Assembly (NCBI GenBank): GCA_039545295.1
Contig: BCIK01000003.1
Span: 186,001 to 250,000 of the forward strand
Direction of reading: 5' to 3'
Length of the DNA stretch: 64,000 nt
Source: Udeniomyces pyricola
Taxonomy: Eukaryota > Basidiomycota > Tremellomycetes > Cystofilobasidiales > Mrakiaceae
Shown here: positions 57,134-64,000 of the stretch, in pieces
Numbering within the stretch: position 1 is the stretch's first letter
How the letters are laid out: each line of letters starts with the position of its first letter
The notes under the pieces: model-generated
Database searches by the model: none
Told to the model about the DNA's origin: nothing
What the model saw: the letters and a program-made list of their open reading frames with translations, nothing else
Position numbers and translations under genes: made by a program

Positions 57134-59694
57134 ATGGACCGTTCTTACGCTCAGGACATCATGGCACCAACGCTGCATCATCTGGCTAAGGATGCTCCTC
57201 CCAATCAAGAGGATGATCAAAAATCGATCGGACCTTGCGAAGGTGTTCTCCCAAATCACCGTGCTCATCACCGTCGGTTCTCGAGGCAAACGTATGCGCG
57301 GTCAATCAGCTTCTATAGCTTCTACCGTCAGGGTTGTATGTTGTTGCTTTCCGACTGGGACATTGCGTACGTGCTGACTCAACGATATTCGGTGCATGGT
57401 TTTGGTCGTCATCAGATACTGGGAAGCCCTCATCTTCAACGTTGCGAGCTTTATGCTTCCGGCCATTTACCCCACTTTGAGTAAACTCTGGATCGCCAAC
57501 ATTGATGCGAGTCTAGTTGCCTTGACAGACTCTTATACGTGTACGTGTTTTTTTTTTTTTTGGACGAATCAAGGCACAAAGGAAGCATGTGATATCATCG
57601 ATGTAGTGTCCCTGATCTGATCAATCCATGTTATCACTCACGTTTGAATTGCAGACACAAGCATTGTTCGTGCTTTGTCCTTACACTGTTTCCCCTCATC
57701 ATTGAAGCAGGCCTTGCGGTTAACCATGCGCTTGTACTGGATCGCCCGTGTAGGTCATCGAAGTCTTCAACGAAGGTCTTCCCCGGGCTGCGTGGACGAC
57801 CATCACGCCCCTTGAGCACCCTCTGCCGGACAGGCTTGCATTACTCAACACCCTTCTAGTCGTTCAATCCATAGTGAGCATTGACTACTGTCCCTCTCTT
57901 TCCCGTTGTATTTCGATCGATCTTTTGTTGATGGCCGTGGCTGACCCACACGTTTGCTATCCGTCAAGGCTTTCTCGCCAACCGTGGAAACCCAGGCTAT
58001 CGTTCAACTTGTCTGCAAGTTAGTCCTTGAAGCTACCCTATGTTCTGTTTCTTGTTGAAGACGTACAGTTGGTGGATAGCTCATATGGTCCGTGGTTTGT
58101 TCGTGATGCAACGAAAGCCTTGCCGGTGCCCTTGCAGGACTCGTTTACTTTCGATTCCTCTCCCGCCAGCTCATATCTGACTACGAAACCTCGAATCCGG
58201 AGGCATCAACCGCTACCTGTCGCCCATCGATGGCGTCGCTCAAGGTATTAATCAAACCGGGCGTCTTTACCTTCGCAGAAAGCGCCGTCAGGAACGCAAT
58301 TTACCTATTCCTCGTCCACAGCGTCGTATCGATGGGTCAGGATTATGCGACTGCCTGGGGCGTGTTCAATACGATGCGCTGGGGGCTCTTGATGGTCAGT
58401 TTCTCGCAATCGACCTTCCAGACTTTACCAGGTCGGAATTGCACGATGTTCGAGGAGGGATAGTTCAATAAACCTTCTATGTGCTCTTCTTTGTTTGATC
58501 CCCCCTTCTTTGTCGGAGATAGCTACCGGTTCAAGCTCTCGAAGCTACATCAAACACGTTTGTGGGCCATCGATGGGCCACTTATACAGCTGGCAAAATT
58601 CCTGGAATGGGGAAAGGGGAGGACGTGCGATGTAAGCAGCAGTTTATACTTCCCCTTGATCCCCCTAAATGCCCATGTCTTGCGACTTTGCCCACTTGAA
58701 CGTGTCGTGACCATCTGATTATTGCACCAACTTGACTTTCACCCCTCTGCTAAACCTTTAGATATCACGAGACCAGCCATTCAGTCCGTCATCCTCGCTC
58801 TCCTCATCGAAGTGCCCATATGCCTCATCCTCTCTTTCGCCGCCGCTCGGCCCTTTGCACGGTACCTCTCCAATTCAGATGTCGTCGCCGGCATCGCGCA
58901 GCATATGTGGAAGACCATCGATTGGTACTACATTTGCTATGCTGTCTCGACCCAATTGGCGACGATCTTGCTCGCGACGAGGCCGGCTTGGTAAGCGATT
59001 TAGCTTATCGTTCTCTTTCTTCTTTCTTCTTTCTTTTCCGAGTAGTCGTTGTGGTCCATATGATATCAACCTACTGTTGTGGTAGCAGCAAATCTTCTAC
59101 TTAATCCGCTTGAGTTCATTTTCGAGAGTGGGGATATGTCACCAAGGTTCTCGCCTCTACGTAATATGCTGATGACGCACCTTTGTATCATTCTGGCCCG
59201 GATTGTACAGGTACCTGGTTCGTCAGCTCATCACACCATCTACCAAAACATGGTTTTCACTCCTGATATGAACGGACTACCCAACTTGTATCCAGTCCAC
59301 ATGTTACTAACCTGAATCGTACATGCTCACAATCGGCCACTTGCGACTATACCCAGGCCCAATCTTTCCTTGTCAACGTGGCCTACTGTCTTCCGTGGGC
59401 TATTGTCCTCTCCAAACTCGAGATCAACCCAACTGATGCGTGGACATATCACGCGTTTATCTTTGTACGTCATCCTAAATTCACACTCCCTTGCTACCCC
59501 TTTTTCTCTTTCTCCCTCTCTTTCGCTCTCATGGCACAACATGAGGAATCACTCATGCTTTGAAACCTTCTCTTTCGGATCTTCGATCTTGGGGAAATCT
59601 CTCGTATCAAAATCAGGGTGGAAGCATGGTGGCCAGTCTTGGTGTGCTGATCGTCGTCGTTGGGATTTGGGCTCGGAGGATACGACTGGGTTGA
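57134..59694 (+). CDS. MATE-like polytopic membrane protein, exon structure only partly resolved
   Basis: Protein-like exons with good splice sites are visible at about 57416..57538 ([19 protein letters not shown]), 57756..57868 ([16 protein letters not shown]), 57970..58019, 58280..58395 ([20 protein letters not shown]), 58524..58580 ([19 protein letters not shown]), 58763..58993 ([20 protein letters not shown]), 59358..59465 ([17 protein letters not shown]) and 59617..59694, ending in ARRIRLG and a stop. The blocks and hydrophobic segments resemble a fungal branch of MATE-type transporters that move solutes with cation exchange. Segments near the N-terminus are poorly conserved, with a basic SRGKRMRG patch inside a predicted membrane stretch. 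I could not close all frames between 57540 and 58280, so a partly decayed gene cannot be excluded. The start is a guess. Confidence 0.5.
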
Positions 59695-59996
59695 CCTTGC
59701 TAGAAGATTGACCACGACGATCGTCATCAGTAGAGGGGATGATCTTGAAATGAAAAGAACGGGATTGGGGAGAGATGAGGGAGGGTGACTGTGTAATTGA
59801 CGTGTCTTGTTTTATCTATATATATAGCCCTGTTTCTTGTTTCGCCTGATCTTCATGTCTATCGAACACCCTCTTTTCCCGTACCTAGAGAAGAAGGGAA
59901 AGACAAAAGAAAAGAAAGAACGAATCTATAAACCCTCTCCGCCTCTTGTTAACAACGTATAACACTTGTCAATTTCTACACATGCAGTCCACTCAA
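59695..59996. other. Intergenic region between convergent genes
   Basis: 302 bp with a TATATATATA stretch near 59816-59826 and A-rich sequence near 59895-59920. No gene. Confidence 0.65.
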
Positions 59997-62628
59997 TCAC
60001 CATCCTCTCCTAACTTCACTCTGACCAAAACACTGCCACCCCCACCTCTCCTCACCAACTGCCCATTCTCCATCCCATGCCTTCACTCCTTTTTCCCCTC
60101 TGGCCCCATCATTATCATCGTCATCATCGTCGATTTTGGGAATCCCAAAGAAGGGCGCGATGAACCCTTGGACGACGCCGTCGAACATGGCTCGAATCTC
60201 CGTCTGGAGACGCGCCCCGGATTGGTGGAAATCGGGCGAGGCGTTGAATTCGAGAAGATGGACTTGAGGAACGACGGAAGAAGAAGGAGAAGAAGCGGGG
60301 AGGGTGAGAAGGAAATCGACACCGAAGATCTGGATGCATGGAGGAATTTGAAAAGCGATAGGAGAAGATAAAAAAAAAAAGGAGGGGATGAAGGGGAAAG
60401 AAGGATTCGCACATCAAATAACGGGAGGGATGGATCAGTCTCGGTAGGTTTCATATATATGTCAAATCATGGGGTATAACCAATGACCTCAGGGGAGGGG
60501 AGTGATTGATGCTGACCTCGAAACAATTGGGAAGGAGTTGCATGTGAACCGAACCGCATTCGACAGCGGCTTTGACAGCTTCCGCTCTAAGTTTGAGGAT
60601 ATGCAGAACAAGACAAAGGAACAGAGGTTAATCAATTGATCATGATTTGAAAGAAAAGGTGGTTCTGGCGCAATCCGTTCACTGCAGCTGGGTTGTGATT
60701 CCATGCCGTTCATGCCCGAGTTCCAAGGAAGAAGAAGCAGGAGAAAAATTTGGAGCAACGGTGCAAAGACGTCTCTAATCCGACTTACCCGACTTTGCCA
60801 ACTTGTTGCCACACCTGTTCCAACACTTCCTTTGTCAACAGACAACTCGAATTCTCCCCTCCTTCTCCTCCAGCGTACCCTTGAGATCCTTCGAGTTCCC
60901 ACCACAGATGAACGTTTTCCTCATCGACCTCGCCGGGACTCATTGGGGGCTGCAAGCACGTGTTGGTAAGATGCGGGAGGAGACTCTCCTCATGTGACGT
61001 TGGCGTCTGATACGGGAGAGACGAGAACAGGGCAAGCGTCGTACGAGAGAGGTGAACAGTATAGGCGGAGGAGAGAAGCATGTAGGCTCGGAGGTGGAAT
61101 TTACGGCCCGATGGAGGAGAGGGTGAGGATGAAGAAGAAGAAGAAGAAGGTTGCAGCAGAAGAGGGTTGGGAAGGTATTGCTGGATGACAAAGTGACGGA
61201 GCTGAGAGGAGGCAATGCCGGTTTCTTCGTCGTCGTCGTGTTCTTCTTGTTCGTCATCTTCCTCATGGTCAAGCTCTTTCTTCTCCTCGCGAGACTTCTG
61301 GTCCTCATCCTCATCTTCGTCTTCCTCCTCATCCTCACTATCGCTCTCCATCTCCTCAAAGATCTCCCTTAACTCGTCAGGGCTGGAAAAGAGTCGGATG
61401 CCCTGCCCTTTATCGCTCATGCCGGGTTTGAGGATGAACCAATTTTTGGCGCCGTTTGGACCGGGAGTCGACATGGCTTCATCGAGATCGTAAAGATCGT
61501 CCATCCTACATGTCCGGATTTATGTGTGAAAGAGACAGAGAAGTATTTTAAAAGAACAAGGGGAGAGAGAGAGAAGGGGATGAGTATTGTGTCGACGCAT
61601 CGTTGGCTGACTCTCTTCCTTTTTTTGCCTTCCTTGTGTGATCCTAACGTAAAGAAAAAGATTCACAAGAGCTCGTCCAATTCGTCTGCGAATTGGAGAT
61701 CCAACGTCCATCCCTTCGGGACCGCTCCTTCCAAACAACACGATTCCCCCTCTTTCACCTCCCCATCCTCACCTCCTTCCGATTCTCCCTGACCCCTCAT
61801 CTGCTGACGGTGCCTCGCTTTGACGATCCACTCCCCACAGACCCTCTGCAAATAATGCTTTCGAATCAAACTCTTGCGGTAGATGTACGAGCTCGCGAGG
61901 ACGGTTGGAGGGTTGGTTCGTTGAGATTCAGCTTGGATGAGTTCGTGGTCGAGAACATCGTAGTCTGCCCAGCAGAGCAAAGGAAAAGGTGGGGTCAAGC
62001 CGTTTCCTCCGGCTTCTTCCCTGCCAGTCGAGGAAGATGATGTGGGCGATTGAGAGGGCGACGAAAGGTGAATAGAGAGGGAAGAGAGATGAGTCGTGAG
62101 GGACTGGAGGATGAGGTTTTGCGTGTAAATCGAGGGGAAGGAACTAAGGCAGATTGCAAAGTATCAGGAGGGGGGTGAGAATGGTTTTGTTCAGTATGAG
62201 GAAATGTAAGCAGATGTTGATAATGAAGAACTGCCCTCCCCCTTTCTCCCCCCTTTCTCTCTCCTTCTTTCTCTTCCATCCCCCAGCGACTAGCGAGTAC
62301 AAAAGAAGCACAGTCGGATTCACACAAAGGCATGAAGAGGCGTCGACGGAACCTGATCCCACGGCAAGTCACAATCACATACACACACACACACATTCAA
62401 GCAAGATATCAAAAGTTCGTCAGTTACATTGATCTACTCGTACTTCTTAATCTCTGACCTCTGTTCATCAGCGCGACACGCAAAGAAAGAGACGAAACGA
62501 TACATCACCTTGGCGACGACAGCAGCGGGAGCACTCTTCAGCTTAAGAGAACCCATATCAGGAGTATCTTCTGAGTGTTGCTGATGTTGACGTTGTTGTT
62601 GATTTTGTAGGGGAGAAGTGTCGGACAT
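59997..62628 (-). CDS. Tubulin-tyrosine-ligase (TTL) family ATP-grasp protein
   Basis: Exons 62628..62509, 62352..62324, 62143..61667, 61505..60789, 60586..60517 and 60329..59997 give 581 residues with consistent phases. Landmarks are PLHAFVSFPSIYTQNLILQS, LLCWADYDVLDHEL, SYIYRKSLIRKHYLQ, NWFILKPGMSDKGQGIRLF (ATP-binding Lys and Gly loop), HFVIQQYLPNPLLL, FHLRAYMLLSSAYTVHLS and VHLLEFNASPDFHQSG (metal-binding Glu and Asn). These are the order and spacing of TTL ATP-grasp domains, resembling fungal Pby1-like TTLs. Such enzymes ligate amino acids to proteins such as tubulin tails. A long acidic run (SEDEEEDEDEDEDQ) sits inside the domain between ATP-grasp subdomains, and an Asp run lies near the C-terminus. 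Exon 2 is 29 nt. Confidence 0.9.
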
Positions 62629-63778
62629 GGTAGATGAGCGAGAAGAGATAACTTTGCAGCAGTGGTAGATGAAGCAATGAGGTGGATTGGGTCGACGACG
62701 ACGACGAAAGCAACGCGGACTCGTCCGGTCTGCAGTGTCTCCTTAATTGTGTCTCCCTTCCAATTCTTAGGCCACATCCCACGTGGGGCACAGCTGCGTA
62801 GCCTATTATAAAGACCTCCAACATGACAAGCTCACTAACCATAGATATCTGTCAGTGCACATGGAAACGATGGATCGGGAAGACCTGGATACGTTGTGAT
62901 GATCAACTATGCGAATTTTTTCCCCCATCCAATCATCCTCCCAACGTTGCCGACTGACAAGGCAGCAACAAAGGACAAAGAGATAAAACGTGGTATCATA
63001 TAGGCGTTTATTCTTTTTTTTTAGAACACAGTTTCTAAGAATCGTAGCTGCACACAGGCCGGCCGAGTGAGAAGAAGGGCGGAAGGTCAGGAAGACAAGG
63101 TGAAAAGAGAATCTGAAAGAAAAAGATAAAAGATAAAGTGAATTAGAATGATGTATATATGTATTTGAAGATAAAGAAGTTGGAGGAAAAGAAAACAAAG
63201 AAAGAACGCCAGATGATGACGCAAACGTAAAAGTACGGAGAAGCCATTTACGGGAGACGCGAAAGGGTCAAGAGGAAGGAGAGGGGAGAGGGGGAGGAAA
63301 TAAAGAAAGAGAAAAACAAAAAAAGTGGGGCAAAGGAGGCAATATAGATGGAGTGATAAATGGCTGAGGATGCGAGTTGTTCTCGGCTGGAGGATTTTGA
63401 GAGAAACGAGACGGGGGAAAGAGGAGTGGGCGGTGATGAACGATCGCAAACAGGGCTACAATGGGCAAGAAAGACTGAAAGACGAGATGCGATGAGAGAT
63501 GAAAAAGAACAGATGATAAAAGAAGAGTAGGGGATAGGCACGAGACAAGCAAGGGTGAGATAGAGGAAGCAAGACATGAGGTCGAAGGTTGCAAACCAGA
63601 GATAGACGAGGAGCTTGGTGAAAGAGAAAAAGGGGGGGGGGGGAGATAGCATGTGGAGAAAAAAAAAGAAAAAAAAGAGACTGAAACAGACACAGGTCTA
63701 ATCCACACGCCGCAGACGACAAGAAAAAGGGGAAAACAAGACGAAACAAAAAGCACAAGTAACCCAAAACGACACGCT
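62629..63778. other. Upstream region of the TTL gene and 3' region of the last gene
   Basis: 1150 bp. The part from 63010 to 63770 is strongly purine-rich on plus (pyrimidine-rich on minus), as expected for a long 3' UTR of the minus-strand gene that ends at 63779. G-run near 63631-63641. Open frames on the minus strand here are low-complexity Ser/Leu/Phe/Pro and not convincing. Confidence 0.6.
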
Positions 63779-64000
63779 TTAAGCGCTTCCTAACCGGGTC
63801 TTTGTCCGACTATCCTGGACGAGTGGAAGCCGTCTCGTGGGTCCATCATCCCCACCTATCGCTCCCCCTAAAGGATCCGAAAAATGGCCATTGAATGACT
63901 GTGTTTGACTTTGACGCGATCCACCGACACCGCCGCCCATGGCGTTTGAGTTAGGCATGTTTTGGAGTCGCATCGAAGTCGAACCGAGCTGGCCAGCGGC
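63779..64000 (-). CDS. C-terminal part of an unidentified protein (runs off the right edge)
   Basis: The minus-strand frame is open from the right edge to TAA at 63781..63779. Its last 73 residues are Gly/Ser/Asn/Gln-rich: SMRLQNMPNSNAMGGGVGG, then FNGHFSDPLGGAIGGDDG, and a basic tail RRLPLVQDSRTKTRLGSA. Codon choice resembles that of the other genes here. It is likely the disordered C-terminus of a larger protein. Function cannot be inferred. Confidence 0.65.
   Translation of the reverse strand, partial: AAGQLGSTSMRLQNMPNSNAMGGGVGGSRQSQTQSFNGHFSDPLGGAIGGDDGPTRRLPLVQDSRTKTRLGSA

Noticed and set aside
62806..63767. Several minus-strand Ser/Leu/Phe-rich open frames
   Set aside because: They come from a long pyrimidine-rich stretch, probably the 3' UTR of the gene ending at 63779, and contain no protein-like motif.
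1..64000. Search for CRISPR arrays, prophage genes, insertion sequences and bacterial operons
   Set aside because: Gene structure is eukaryotic throughout; no repeat-spacer arrays or transposase motifs were seen.

Overview
This 64 kb window is nuclear DNA from an intron-rich fungus, most likely a basidiomycete. Nearly every gene is split into 4 to 11 exons. Introns are pyrimidine-rich on the sense strand and donors follow a relaxed GTNNGT pattern. Several proteins are fungal-specific: an Shr3 chaperone, an Rxt3 subunit and a Pkh-type PDK1 kinase. There are no ribosomal RNA genes, no recognisable tRNA and no intact transposon. Exon coordinates come from reading splice sites and frames by eye. 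Phases close exactly in almost all gene models, but no transcript data were available.

Layout, left to right. 1-1004: 5' half of a mitochondrial protein gene (minus). 1424-2955: mitochondrial two-RRM protein. 3659-6408: unknown polytopic membrane protein (minus). 7399-8708: SHR3 (minus). 9292-11326: unknown protein. 11773-16310: RXT3. 17055-18536: hemerythrin-like protein. 18.7-19.1 kb: microsatellite and assembly gap. 19488-21407: LigB/DODA-type extradiol dioxygenase (minus). 22372-24268: mitochondrial ribosomal uL4m (minus). 24598-26475: PBDC1/Chp1-type eEF1A chaperone. 27108-28977: mitochondrial membrane coiled-coil protein (minus). 29537-31625: GNAT acetyltransferase. 32.0-32.5 kb: possible MYND-like micro-gene. 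33304-35733: GPI-anchored chitin-deacetylase-like protein (minus). 36323-37720: SRP receptor beta (minus). 38065-40015: paralogue of the first gene. 40785-42188: uS17m. 42.6-44.4 kb: broken coding region around a second gap. 45506-46655: prefoldin subunit 6 (minus). 47924-51725: Pkh/PDK1 kinase. 52764-55716: SET methyltransferase-like domain fused to the tRNA adenosine deaminase subunit Tad3 (minus). 56041-56473: small basic protein. 57134-59694: MATE-like membrane protein. 59997-62628: tubulin-tyrosine-ligase family protein (minus). 63779-64000: 3' end of a further gene (minus).

The genes are housekeeping in character and do not form a metabolic cluster. Six of about 24 loci carry mitochondrial presequences or encode mitoribosomal proteins. 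Three act in ER targeting or exit or at the cell surface (SHR3, SRP receptor beta, chitin deacetylase). Three concern protein folding or the cytoskeleton (PBDC1, prefoldin 6, TTL). The most unusual item is the SET-Tad3 fusion, in which one long exon joins the end of the SET domain to the Tad3 N-terminal domain. Other points of interest are a hemerythrin-like protein lacking iron ligands, 8- to 15-nt microexons, a GC-AG intron inside a catalytic motif, and a paralogous pair sharing intron position and phase.
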